Shown piece by piece: positions 9,260 to 18,156 of a stretch of DNA of 64,000 nt; the stretch's first letter is position 1, and each line of letters opens with the position of its first letter. The stretch covers positions 620,001-684,000 of the forward strand of contig NZ_LMXN01000001.1 of NCBI RefSeq assembly GCF_001442615.1, given 5' to 3'. The DNA is from Algoriphagus resistens (GTDB lineage: Bacteria; Bacteroidota; Bacteroidia; Cytophagales; Cyclobacteriaceae). The translations under genes were made by a program, and so were the position numbers. The notes under the pieces are model-generated. The model was not told the DNA's origin and did not search any database. It saw nothing but the letters and a program-made list of their open reading frames with translations.

Positions 9260-10354
9260 TTGAAAATAATCCAACTTATCCAGAAGCCACAGCGAAGGGG
9301 AGCGGAGATATTTGCCGCCCAACTGAGCGAACAGCTTAGACGCAATGGAAATGGGGTGTTGCTGGTAAGTATATACGAGGGCGTTGCTGAACTGTCTTTC
9401 AACGGAGAATGGATTAAGCTAAAGAGACCGATTGCTAATCGGTTTTTTGATTATAGAGGCTGGAGGGATTTTGCCAATCTGGTGAAGGAATTCCAGCCTG
9501 ATGTCATTCAGGCCAATGCTGCAGATACACTTAAATTTTCAGTATTTTCTAAAATACTCTTTCGATGGAAAGTCCCTTTAATCTATCGAAATGCCAATCA
9601 GATGGGAGACTTTATACGCAATGCTTTTCACCAAAGATTTAACCAATTTCTCGTTAATCAGGTTACTTCGGTAGTCTCTGTGTCCAAAGAGTCCAGAACA
9701 GATTTTCACCAGACCTTCAGCTTTCCACAGGATAACTCAATTGAAATTCCCATTGGCATTGTACCGGAAGAAATTGAGCTGATGCAGCAAGAAAAAGATC
9801 CCGTAGATCTTCCAAAGTCTTTTATCATTCAAATTGGAAGCTGGGTTCCTGAAAAAGACCCGCTGGGAATGTTGCAAATTTTCAAAGAAGTCTTAAAATC
9901 CCGACCGGATCTTCAGCTGGTTTTTATGGGTTCAGGTCCATTAGCTGCTAAAATACATCAGAGCATAGAAGATCTGGGATTAAAACACGCTGTTCACCTG
10001 ATTGCTAGCCAACCCAATATTTTTGCTTACCTACAGTATGCTGAAGCCTTGGTTATGCCTTCTCAAATCGAAGGGCTTCCTGGTGTAATTTTGGAAGCCA
10101 TGTACTGCAAAGTTCCAGTTGTAGCATATGGAGTAGGGGGAATTCCTGAGGTATTGAGTTCCGGACAGACAGGATGGTGTATCCAGCCCAGTGACCAGAA
10201 AGCTTTTTGCGAAGCAATAGTAGAGATCTTAAATTCTTCTAAAACACAAAAATCCACCATTATCGACCAAGCCCACACTCAGATAATCACAGATTTTAAA
10301 CTTTCACAGATAGCTTCCCGCTTTGAAGATTTTTACAGGAGTTATTTAAGATAG
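9260..10354 (+). CDS. Glycosyltransferase family 4
   Basis: A 364-residue GT-B enzyme and the last gene of the + strand polysaccharide operon. The N-terminal domain opens with IQLIQKPQRRGAEIFAAQLS, whose RGAE motif is typical of GT4. The C-terminal domain shows IQIGSWVPEKDP, LVFMGSGPL and the E-x7-E site EGLPGVILEAMYCKVPVVA followed by GGIPEVL. The TTG start lies 3 nt after the previous stop. Its length is normal for the family. Donor sugar is unknown. Confidence 0.92.
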   Translation: MKIIQLIQKPQRRGAEIFAAQLSEQLRRNGNGVLLVSIYEGVAELSFNGEWIKLKRPIANRFFDYRGWRDFANLVKEFQPDVIQANAADTLKFSVFSKILFRWKVPLIYRNANQMGDFIRNAFHQRFNQFLVNQVTSVVSVSKESRTDFHQTFSFPQDNSIEIPIGIVPEEIELMQQEKDPVDLPKSFIIQIGSWVPEKDPLGMLQIFKEVLKSRPDLQLVFMGSGPLAAKIHQSIEDLGLKHAVHLIASQPNIFAYLQYAEALVMPSQIEGLPGVILEAMYCKVPVVAYGVGGIPEVLSSGQTGWCIQPSDQKAFCEAIVEILNSSKTQKSTIIDQAHTQIITDFKLSQIASRFEDFYRSYLR

Positions 10355-10531
10355 TCTAATGCAAACTTTTTTATGACCAAGCAGTTAGTATTCAGTCGGT
10401 TATAAATGCTAAAATAATCACCTCTCAAAACTTCAAACAAATTATGTAGTCATCAACAATGTTTGCATTTTTTTCCTGATTAGTCCTAACAAGACTTTAT
10501 ATTCCTCAATCGCTGTCAGCAACTTATAGCA

Positions 10532-10933
10532 TCACTTATTTTCCTCCAAGATCTTTCTGATCGCCTCATTCATCTGCAGCATCGTCTCCATCATCTTCAT
10601 CATTACTTCAGTTTGATTTTTATCTGCATAGTTCGCTCTGACATTTCCAGAAATTGAGAATGGTGAATTTGTAAGATGTTCTATAATATGCCCTGGTTGT
10701 GCAGATAATAATTGGAGTGGATCGATTTTAAAAAACTCAGAAACCTTCTGGACCATATCCACTGTGATCTTGCTCTCGCCTCTCTCGTACTTGGTATAGG
10801 TTGCTTCCTTAATGCCTAAATATTCTGCAACCTCCAATGCTTTGGTATCAGTCAATTTACGGTACATATAGAAATTCCTACCGATTTGTTTATTCTCCAA
10901 AATGGTGAAATCTGATTCTTCTTCTTCTCTCAT
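10532..10933 (-). CDS. XRE-family helix-turn-helix regulator
   Basis: A protein of 133 residues. The Cro/CI-type HTH (KALEVAEYLGI..ATYTKYERGESKIT..MVQKVSEFFKI) is followed by a linker and a short methionine-rich C-terminal helix that may dimerise. I start it at the ATG at 10933 because a TAnnTTTG-type -7 box (TATTTTTG, 10952-10959) covers the alternative TTG at 10954. A 23-bp palindrome at 10994-11016 lies about 60 bp upstream and is a candidate operator. It sits at the end of the + strand polysaccharide operon, opposed to it, and could control this region; that is inference. Confidence 0.85.
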   Translation of the reverse strand: MREEEESDFTILENKQIGRNFYMYRKLTDTKALEVAEYLGIKEATYTKYERGESKITVDMVQKVSEFFKIDPLQLLSAQPGHIIEHLTNSPFSISGNVRANYADKNQTEVMMKMMETMLQMNEAIRKILEENK

Positions 10934-10951
10934 GGTAATGTGGTTTATGGT

Positions 10952-10976
10952 CAAAAATAGGGCTTTTGAGCCTATT
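10952..10976 (-). promoter_or_regulatory. Candidate promoter -7 box with overlapping dyad, XRE gene
   Basis: On the minus strand TATTTTTG at 10952-10959 fits the Bacteroidota -7 consensus TAnnTTTG and ends 19 nt before the ATG at 10933. The same stretch (10956-10976) forms an imperfect dyad with AATAG/CTATT outer arms and GCT/AGC inner arms, so a repressor could bind over the promoter. Confidence 0.4.
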
Positions 10977-10993
10977 CAATGCGTTTTTTTGCA

Positions 10994-11016
10994 AAAAGTA
11001 GTTTAAAACTACTTTT
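10994..11016. promoter_or_regulatory. 23-bp near-perfect palindrome, candidate operator
   Basis: Two 11-bp arms, AAAAGTAGTTT and AAACTACTTTT, flank a single central A. The site lies between the XRE regulator and the next gene remnant. Its symmetry and length suit a dimeric HTH regulator. No T-tract supports a terminator on either strand. Confidence 0.4.
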
Positions 11017-11064
11017 CATAGAGTTTATACTACCGAATTTATTCTTTTTTGATGAAATCTCTAG

Positions 11065-11411
11065 TTAAAATTGTGTAAGAATCATTTCATATGGAGGTTT
11101 TTGAGACAATTTGTGCCTTTTTCCTTTCTTCTTCTCTTTATCGAGGAAAAGGCAGGTACTTATTTGCACATTTTGAAATTTTGATTCTGACTGCTCAACA
11201 CGGTAGATGGCTATCTGCTTATGATCGCCTGTATCCCCTGAAGCCCAAGAATCCGATCTAAGGATGGGATTACTTTTTCTCCCTGATTACTTCCGCTAGG
11301 TTCTTGTGCACTGCAGCGGGACGATTCACAAATATCAGGGAGTGACGTCTTACCCATGGCACCGGGTATGATGGAGATCATCTGCTGCAGCGGATCAACA
11401 GCTCCATTACT
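11065..11411 (-). pseudogene. Frameshifted remnant of an unrecognised gene
   Basis: Two overlapping open frames on the minus strand read as one protein of roughly 110 residues if a single frameshift is assumed at the T5 run near 11274-11278. The first frame (11411 to about 11280) includes DPLQQMISIIPGAMGKTS; the second runs to a stop at 11065-11067 and includes IAIYRVEQSESKFQ and a lysine-rich end before EMILTQF. There is no ATG at a sensible place and I do not recognise the family. It fills most of the 570-nt gap between the XRE gene and the TlpA-like gene. The alternative is chance open frames. Confidence 0.3.
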
Positions 11412-11500
11412 TCACTTATTTCTAAATAGTTAAAAAAGCCCTTGGAGGCTTGAGTGGATTACTATGTCCAATTCTCAAATCCATCAAGGCATTTATTGGC

Positions 11501-13231
11501 ATGAAAAAACATATACGCTCATGCTTCCTGGCATCGCTATGCCTATACGGAAGCACACTGTTGGCACAAGTTTCTGATTCACCCGGGGCGGATTTTCTTC
11601 ATAAATCTAGCCCCACAATCTCCTATGGTTTGGGAGACACCCATCGGGGCGGGGAGACCCACTCCGATACTCTTCCGGAGAATAGTGGTTTGGTTGATCA
11701 CTCCGGGCAAGGGCAGAAGGGCAAAAGCTCTTCTGTCCAACCGGAGGGAATGCTCTACCTGGAAATTGCCTCACCTAATCCATCGGATACACTATGGGTC
11801 ACTTTCTGGGAGCATTTGATCAATGAAAGACTGACGGTCACTCCCGGAATTACGCTGCCTGTCATTAGAAGTCCAGGGGATTTTCTCGATAGAAGTTCCC
11901 ACAATGCTGTGTATGAAATTACCTTCCCGGCATCATTTAAAGACGGCTTTTTTTCCATTCGCAAGGGAAGCCAGACTCTTGTCAGGCACTGGTATTTTTC
12001 TTCTGCTGACAGGGCAAGGGTACGGTTTGATCTGAATTCCGGCAAAGTGCTTTTTGGCGGGCCTGCATCCGCCTTCTACCGGACACAACATGAGCTGGAT
12101 GTGTTGTTTGCAGAGGAAAGCTATAACCGGAATCCGGTGATGGTCACCCGGTCCAGAGAAAGCCTATTTCAGGACAGTAGCTCCAAAGCACGTTATCAGA
12201 AAGTTCTGAACAGACCTGACGATATCCATACCGGCATGGATATCCTGGTTCCCGGAGAGAACGGCTGGGATTATCTCAGGCCAATTCTGGAAAGGGAGCC
12301 CAGTTCTCATCCTGCGTGGGATTTACTCGAAGAAAAATCCGCTGAGTTAACCGAATGGCAGCTCTTTTCCCTGAGCGCCAGGCTGACCGGACAACTTCTT
12401 TATGCAGGGGTACAAAAGGCTGAATTTGCAGAATCCGAATTGAAGCAGGATCCGGATAAAACACAGCAATACCTGGACTGGATCAGGGGATTCACGCTGG
12501 AGAAGCAGGTATTCACCCATCCAAGGCTGGTAGATGCATGTCTCCGGAATGCTTCCTTAAAATCACGACTGGAGGGGACTTCATTTTTTGCACAGGCAGA
12601 AAAATACGGTTCCGGAATAAAGGATGAAGTCATTGCTTTTTATGTCCTTGACAATTTTAACCGGTTGGGTGAAAGACTTCCCGAAGTACTGGAAATGAGC
12701 CTTTCAAGGCTCACTACCCCATGGATTTCAGCGCGTATTTCTGAGCTGACAGCAATGCAGGGCAAAGTGCTCAGAGGCGACCTACTCTGGGATATGGATG
12801 GAAAGACAGTTGACCTGAGGGATTTCAGGGACAAGACCCTGTTGATCCATTTTTGGATATCAGGATGCAAATTCTGTATCCACGAATATACGACTGTGCT
12901 GAATGGGCTTGCCGAGAAATACAGATCCGACCCTGATATACTGGTGATATCGGTCAATGTGGGAGACAGTCCCGAAAAATGGAAACAAAGCATCGCATCA
13001 GGCAGATACACCTCAGCAAGTATGCTTAATCTCCGGGCAGATAAAGATAAGGGCTTTACAGAGCATTACCGCATATATTCCTTTCCCCAGAAAATGATCG
13101 TAGCTCCCGGTTCCAAAGTCCTCCTGCAGACCATCAACAGAATGGAAGCAGAACAACTGTCCCTGAAGCTGGAACAGATCAGCGCTGATTATCCAAATCC
13201 AGACCACACCACCCAAGCACCGCATCTATGA
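11501..13231 (+). CDS. TlpA/ResA-like thiol-disulfide oxidoreductase with long N-terminal region
   Basis: A 576-residue exported protein. The signal peptide follows MKKHIRSC and ends near LLAQ. Roughly 400 residues without a recognised domain come next, then a C-terminal thioredoxin-fold domain: GKTVDLRDFRDKTLLIHFWIS, a C-K-F-C redox motif (Cys456 and Cys459), and a cis-proline loop in SFPQKMI. Such proteins face the periplasm and reduce or isomerise disulfides. The frame is open from 11450, but the signal peptide places the start at 11501. The stop overlaps the SusC start by 4 nt (ATGA), so both are one operon. The only other redox proteins nearby are the MauE-like gene and a two-cysteine peptide, suggesting a shared task. 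Confidence 0.85.
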   Translation: MKKHIRSCFLASLCLYGSTLLAQVSDSPGADFLHKSSPTISYGLGDTHRGGETHSDTLPENSGLVDHSGQGQKGKSSSVQPEGMLYLEIASPNPSDTLWVTFWEHLINERLTVTPGITLPVIRSPGDFLDRSSHNAVYEITFPASFKDGFFSIRKGSQTLVRHWYFSSADRARVRFDLNSGKVLFGGPASAFYRTQHELDVLFAEESYNRNPVMVTRSRESLFQDSSSKARYQKVLNRPDDIHTGMDILVPGENGWDYLRPILEREPSSHPAWDLLEEKSAELTEWQLFSLSARLTGQLLYAGVQKAEFAESELKQDPDKTQQYLDWIRGFTLEKQVFTHPRLVDACLRNASLKSRLEGTSFFAQAEKYGSGIKDEVIAFYVLDNFNRLGERLPEVLEMSLSRLTTPWISARISELTAMQGKVLRGDLLWDMDGKTVDLRDFRDKTLLIHFWISGCKFCIHEYTTVLNGLAEKYRSDPDILVISVNVGDSPEKWKQSIASGRYTSASMLNLRADKDKGFTEHYRIYSFPQKMIVAPGSKVLLQTINRMEAEQLSLKLEQISADYPNPDHTTQAPHL

Positions 13232-16200
13232 AAAAGAAACTACTCCTATATTTTATTGCCTGTCTTATGCTATTGAACTTCCGGGCTATCGGGCAAACAA
13301 CTGCAACCCTACAGGGGTCTGTAGCCTCATCTGATGGGATGGAGTTGCCCGGTGTGCTTATTTCACTGCGCGATACGGAAATCAGAACTATCACAGATGA
13401 GGCAGGGGAATTTAGCCTCAATGCCCCCGACGGAGAATATACCTTGAGCGCTTCCTATATCGGTATGGAACCCTTTAGTATATCAGTCACCATACCCGGG
13501 GATGATCCCATCCGTATCATTTTGAAGCAATCCGATTACGAACTGTCCCAGGTGGATGTGGTGTCCACAGGATATCAGGAACTTCCAAAAGAGCGGGCAA
13601 CAGGTTCATTTGCTTTTTTGGACAGTCAACTGGTGCAGCGGAAGGTGAGTCCCACCATTCTGGACAGGTTGGAGGATGTCACTTCAGGCCTGATTTTCAA
13701 CAGAGGCTCAAATGCCTCAAACGACCCGTTAAGCATCCGTGGACGGAGCACCATTTATGCGAATACTTCCCCTTTGATCATCGTCGATAATTTCCCGTAT
13801 GACGGCCCTTTGGAAAATATAAATCCCAACGATGTGGCTAGCGTCACTGTACTTAAAGATGCTGCGGCAGCCTCTATCTGGGGAGCCAGGGCAGGAAACG
13901 GTGTTATCGTCATCACTACCACAAGAGGTAAGTCAGACCAGCCCATGCAGGTAAGTTTCAATTCCAACGTCACAGTTACCGAACCCCGGGATTTATACTA
14001 TGTACCACAGATGTCCATACCTGATTTTATTTCTATTGAGCAGGGGCTGTTTGAAAACAATTTTTACAGAAACCTCGAAAACAATTCAAACAAGCCCAAG
14101 CTCCCTCCTGTGGTGGAAACTTCGATTGCCTTGAGAGATGGGCTACTATCGCAGGCCCAGGCCGACGAACAGCTGAGGCTTTACCGCCAATCGGATATCA
14201 GGAAAGATATAGAAGAGAATTACCTGCGTCCTGCCATCAACCAACAATATGCCGTTTCTCTGACTGGGGGCAATGCAGGCCATACCTACAATATATCCTT
14301 GGGGTATGATCAGCTGGGTTCAGATGTAAGAGGCAACGATGGCAACAGATGGACCCTGGCAATAGGAGATGAGTGGAAGACACTTCGGGACAAGCTTGAA
14401 ATAGGATTACGGGTCAACCTTGCCAATCAAAACTCCCATACCCGGACGGAGCTGGCCAAGGGGTATGCTTATGACAGGCTGATGGACAGCAACGGAAATC
14501 CATTGCCCGTAGCGAACCTCTACAGTACCCGGTATATCAGTTCGGTAGAAGGGGAAGGCCTGTTGGACTGGCGATATATTCCGTTAAATGAAATCGGGAA
14601 GCAGGATTATACCTCCAGATCCTATGATTTCAGGGTTTCTCCCTCAATTCAGTATGCGCTGACCCCAGACCTGAAAATCGGTCTCTTTTATCAGTACTGG
14701 AAAAATATGGGGACTACCAGAAACCGGGCACCACTGGACCTGTTTTATACCAGGGATCTGATCAATAAATACACCCAGGTACAGGAGGATGGGAATTTTT
14801 CATATCCTATCCCCAAAGGAGATATATTGTCCACAGCCCAGTCCGAATCTTTTTCCCATACGTTCAGGCCCCAGCTGACTTACGTCAAGGAGTTAAATTC
14901 CAAGCATTACATCAATGCGATTGCCGGGATGGAGATAAGGGATTTACAGGGGCTAAGCTGGTCGGACAGATACTATGGTTATCAGGATGATATGGGGATC
15001 AGCATTCCGGTTGATCTGGTGAACAGGTATCCCTACTACCATAATCCCGGACAACAGGTGACTGTACTGTCCAACAGTGGGCACGGGGGCAATACAGATC
15101 GTTTTCTTTCTTATTATACCAACTGGGGATACGATTACAGCCACCGGTATTTTTTTAATTTCAGCGCCAGAAAAGACCAGGCAAATATTTTCGGAGTGGA
15201 TGCAAACCAACGGGGAGTCCCGCTCTGGTCGGTAGGCGGGGCATGGATTATTTCAGAAGAAAACTTTATGAAAAGCCCGTCTATGCCCTTCCTTAAACTG
15301 AGAGCGACCTTTGGCTATAGCGGAAATGTGGATAAAAGCCTTTCCTCGGCCGTTACGGCACAGTATGTGAATTTCCAGTTTTATGATGCACTGCCGCATC
15401 TGACAGGGGCTACCATACTAAACCCGCCCAATCCGGATCTAAGATGGGAAAAAGTAAGGACCACAAATCTGGCACTGGACATGGAAACCCAGAACGGTAT
15501 GTTCTCCGGTACTGTTGAGTATTACTCCAAATATTCCAGGGATCTTTTAGGCGAATATTCAGTGCCCTCATCCACCGGTAGAACCAGCTTTAAAGGGAAT
15601 TTTGCGGAGACGCAGGTGAGGGGAGTGGATATTTCCCTGTCCGCGAAGATTTTCAGGGATTCCTTTAAGTGGACTGCCAGTCTGCTTTATAGCGGGCTCA
15701 AAGAAAAGGTGCTGGACTTTGAAAAAGAGCCCACGGTAAATGACCTGCTAAGTTCAGCATTGAGCTCCTCTCCTTATCCGAAAGTGGGAAGACCGCTGTT
15801 TGGGGTTTATTCTTATGCCTGGGCAGGATTGGATCCGGACACAGGGGATCCGATGGGAATACTCGATGGGGAGCCAAGCACAGATTACCTCGGCATTTCC
15901 AGAGCGGCAACCAGTGATAATCTTCAGTATCACGGGCCTGGTAGGCCTACCAATTTCGGCGCGTTTAGAAATGATTTTTCCTATAAAGGATTCAGTCTTT
16001 CTGTGAATGTATCCTATCGCTTTGGATACTATGTGAAAAGGAGGTCAATAGATTACTACACGCTTCTAAGGGGGGCTATAGGCCATGGAGACTATGATCT
16101 GAGGTGGAAGAATCCCGGGGATGAGCAAGTCACCCAGATCCCGTCCCAGCCTCTTACGGCTGACTCAAGAAGGAATGCCTTTTATACCAATTCGGCTACG

Positions 16201-16422
16201 CTGATTGAAAAAGGTGATCATATCCGGCTCAATGATATCCGGTTGGCCTATACCCTTTCCCAGTACACTACCGCCTGGTTACCGGTTAAATCTGCCCAGA
16301 TTTATGCCTATGCCGGCAACCTGGGTATCATCTGGAAAGCTTCAGGTCAAAGGCTTGATCCGGATTATCAATACGCCAAGCCACTCCGGTCAATTTCCTT
16401 CGGCCTCAAACTCGATTTCTAG
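13228..16422 (+). CDS. SusC/RagA-family TonB-linked outer membrane transporter
   Basis: A 1064-residue outer membrane protein: a signal peptide ending near RAIGQ, a carboxypeptidase-regulatory-like beta domain (about 25-105: LQGSVASSDGMELPGV.. GEYTLSASYIGM), a plug domain (about 115-235) with the SusC hallmarks SIRGRSTI, VLKDAAAASIWGARAGNGVIVITTTRG, and a long beta-barrel to the C-terminal Phe (LDF). With SusD it imports large substrates such as glycans or peptides using TonB energy. No glycoside hydrolase lies nearby, so this is not a typical polysaccharide utilisation locus; the substrate is unknown. It is coupled to the upstream TlpA-like gene. Confidence 0.95.
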   Translation: MKKKLLLYFIACLMLLNFRAIGQTTATLQGSVASSDGMELPGVLISLRDTEIRTITDEAGEFSLNAPDGEYTLSASYIGMEPFSISVTIPGDDPIRIILKQSDYELSQVDVVSTGYQELPKERATGSFAFLDSQLVQRKVSPTILDRLEDVTSGLIFNRGSNASNDPLSIRGRSTIYANTSPLIIVDNFPYDGPLENINPNDVASVTVLKDAAAASIWGARAGNGVIVITTTRGKSDQPMQVSFNSNVTVTEPRDLYYVPQMSIPDFISIEQGLFENNFYRNLENNSNKPKLPPVVETSIALRDGLLSQAQADEQLRLYRQSDIRKDIEENYLRPAINQQYAVSLTGGNAGHTYNISLGYDQLGSDVRGNDGNRWTLAIGDEWKTLRDKLEIGLRVNLANQNSHTRTELAKGYAYDRLMDSNGNPLPVANLYSTRYISSVEGEGLLDWRYIPLNEIGKQDYTSRSYDFRVSPSIQYALTPDLKIGLFYQYWKNMGTTRNRAPLDLFYTRDLINKYTQVQEDGNFSYPIPKGDILSTAQSESFSHTFRPQLTYVKELNSKHYINAIAGMEIRDLQGLSWSDRYYGYQDDMGISIPVDLVNRYPYYHNPGQQVTVLSNSGHGGNTDRFLSYYTNWGYDYSHRYFFNFSARKDQANIFGVDANQRGVPLWSVGGAWIISEENFMKSPSMPFLKLRATFGYSGNVDKSLSSAVTAQYVNFQFYDALPHLTGATILNPPNPDLRWEKVRTTNLALDMETQNGMFSGTVEYYSKYSRDLLGEYSVPSSTGRTSFKGNFAETQVRGVDISLSAKIFRDSFKWTASLLYSGLKEKVLDFEKEPTVNDLLSSALSSSPYPKVGRPLFGVYSYAWAGLDPDTGDPMGILDGEPSTDYLGISRAATSDNLQYHGPGRPTNFGAFRNDFSYKGFSLSVNVSYRFGYYVKRRSIDYYTLLRGAIGHGDYDLRWKNPGDEQVTQIPSQPLTADSRRNAFYTNSATLIEKGDHIRLNDIRLAYTLSQYTTAWLPVKSAQIYAYAGNLGIIWKASGQRLDPDYQYAKPLRSISFGLKLDF

Positions 16423-16514
16423 TATAAATGGGGAGGGTTAAAAACAATAGCTCTGTAAGGCTTCCGGACAGTTTTCCAGACTCCTTTTTACCGCTAACTT
16501 AAACGATAAACAAA

Positions 16515-17831
16515 ATGAAAATAAACTATATATCAATTCTGTGGATGACAGCACTAATCTGCTTTTCTTCCTGCCAGGAATACCTGGATGAGAAACCTGA
16601 GAAATCAATACTTGTTCCTTCCAGTGCCGGGGATGTTCAGGCACTTCTTGACTATTACCCAAACCTGAATCAAAATTCACTTCTAACTTTTATCATTTCT
16701 GATGACTGGGAGACTACTGAGGAAAACTGGGATGGGTTAAGTCCATGGGAGCAGAATGCATACCTGTGGAAGACGGAAATATTTGAGCCCAATACGCTGT
16801 CCACTGATTATATCAGGATTCACAATCAGATATTCACCGCCAATGTTTGTCTGGAGGTATTGGATAAGTTGGCAGTAAATGAGGATATCAGCAATCTGCG
16901 GGGAGAGGCATTGGCACTTCGCAGTAGATCAATCTTTGAATTGTCGCTTTTGTTTCTGCCCCATCCTTTCTCACCGGATGCGGATGATATCCGAATTCCG
17001 GTCCGCCTAAAGCCTGAAATAAATTCGGAGCCCGAAATTCTTGGGATTCATGAGACGTTGGAAATAGTCGAGCACGATTTACTTGAAGCATTTTCTTTAC
17101 TGTCTGAAAAAGGTGCGTATAGGACCCGTCCTGACAGGATATCTGTTCAGGCGTTACTGTCAAGACTTTATTTATATCAACAAAGGTGGGGAGATGCAAA
17201 GGAGTCCGGCAAATATGTCATTGGTTCAGAGTATAAGCTAATGGACTTTCATGAAATGGATAGTTCTTCTTCTTACCCCTTTGAGTTGTTCAATTCAGAA
17301 ATGTTGCTTTACGGGATCACCAGTAGTTTCTCTGTGACCGCCAGTTCTGCTACGTATATCAATTCCGATCTGTATTCCCGGTATGGCGAGAAGGATCTTA
17401 GGCGCAGCTTATTTTTCACATTGGATCGGGATAGTCTGCCGCTCTTCAAAGGGTCTTACCTTGGTGATTATAATCTGTTTACAGGAATAAGTTTGTCAGA
17501 GGTTTATCTCACGCTGGCAGAATCTTCCATTAGAAACGGTGAGCTTAAAGAAGGGCTTACTTATTTAAATGCATTGGGGGGACATCGCTATCTGGATTTT
17601 GAAGAATGGGATGTTGCCACATCCGATGAAGCACTAGGATTAGTACTAAATGAAAGAAGAAAAGAATTGGTCTTTAAAGGGACACGCTGGATGGATATGA
17701 AACGCTTGCGGAATTTGGGTGACTTCGATTATCCGGTCAGGGAAATCAGAGATGAAGTTTTCACACTGCAGGCCGGGAATCAGTTTACACTTCAGTTACC
17801 GGCACTTGAAATTGAGTTGGAATCATTGTAG
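16515..17831 (+). CDS. SusD/RagB-family outer membrane lipoprotein
   Basis: A 438-residue surface lipoprotein. A signal peptide precedes Cys20 (ICFSSCQ) and the mature part starts with the EYLDEKPEKS motif found at the start of nearly all SusD proteins. TPR-like helices follow (SRSIFELSLLFLPHPFS, SRLYLYQQRWGDA), and the C-terminal signature VLNERRKELVFKGTRWMDMKRLR is clear. The protein is shorter than most SusD (usually 450-600). It caps the SusC barrel and binds ligand. It follows SusC by 92 nt and a hairpin at 17838-17864 lies just beyond its stop. Confidence 0.93.
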   Translation: MKINYISILWMTALICFSSCQEYLDEKPEKSILVPSSAGDVQALLDYYPNLNQNSLLTFIISDDWETTEENWDGLSPWEQNAYLWKTEIFEPNTLSTDYIRIHNQIFTANVCLEVLDKLAVNEDISNLRGEALALRSRSIFELSLLFLPHPFSPDADDIRIPVRLKPEINSEPEILGIHETLEIVEHDLLEAFSLLSEKGAYRTRPDRISVQALLSRLYLYQQRWGDAKESGKYVIGSEYKLMDFHEMDSSSSYPFELFNSEMLLYGITSSFSVTASSATYINSDLYSRYGEKDLRRSLFFTLDRDSLPLFKGSYLGDYNLFTGISLSEVYLTLAESSIRNGELKEGLTYLNALGGHRYLDFEEWDVATSDEALGLVLNERRKELVFKGTRWMDMKRLRNLGDFDYPVREIRDEVFTLQAGNQFTLQLPALEIELESL

Positions 17832-17837
17832 AGCAGA

Positions 17838-17864
17838 GAGCCCAGATTTATTAAACCTGGGCTC
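17838..17864. terminator. Hairpin between convergent susD-like and DUF6520 genes
   Basis: Perfect 8-bp arms GAGCCCAG (17838-17845) and CTGGGCTC (17857-17864) with an 11-nt loop lie between two converging genes. No T-tract follows on either strand, so it may be a weak bidirectional terminator or an mRNA end-protecting hairpin. Confidence 0.45.
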
Positions 17865-17886
17865 AATGGTCCTGATGTTCACGCTC

Positions 17887-18156
17887 TTATTTTAGCGGTG
17901 CAACACCTCTGTTTACAAACATTTTATTCTCACCAGGGCTCAATGGTTCACCACCGTCATCGTCATAAAGGCAGTGGGCATTTTGTGCACTATCACAAGT
18001 ATAAGTGGTAGAACTCGGTGGAATGTCCGTCACATTGATGTAGGTGTCTTCATCTACTTTTCCCCACTGTTCTGTTTCGGGACTGGTAAAAGCAAATGCG
18101 GCAAAAGCAGCAAATGCAAACGCAATTAGGGGCAACTTGCCCTCGAGCTTCTTCAT
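17887..18156 (-). CDS. DUF6520-family small exported peptide
   Basis: An 89-residue protein with a basic start (MKKLEGK), a hydrophobic alanine/phenylalanine-rich signal segment to about residue 24, and an acidic mature part of about 65 residues holding only two cysteines, spaced C-x7-C (TCDSAQNAHC), followed by an acidic DDDGGE patch. This matches the short DUF6520 peptides of Bacteroidota, whose function is not known to me. The two cysteines could form a disulfide once exported. It faces SusD and shares its strand with the MauE-like redox protein upstream. Its 370-nt leader is rich in inverted repeats, one ending 8 nt before the start codon. Confidence 0.8.
   Translation of the reverse strand: MKKLEGKLPLIAFAFAAFAAFAFTSPETEQWGKVDEDTYINVTDIPPSSTTYTCDSAQNAHCLYDDDGGEPLSPGENKMFVNRGVAPLK

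Noticed and set aside
11211-11411. Resemblance of SIIPGAMGK to the C-terminal M domain of the signal recognition particle protein Ffh
   Set aside because: Only a few residues match and the following sequence does not continue as Ffh; kept only as an unrecognised remnant.
11501-17831. Classical polysaccharide utilisation locus
   Set aside because: A SusC/SusD pair is present but no glycoside hydrolase, lyase, sulfatase or sensor-regulator accompanies it.
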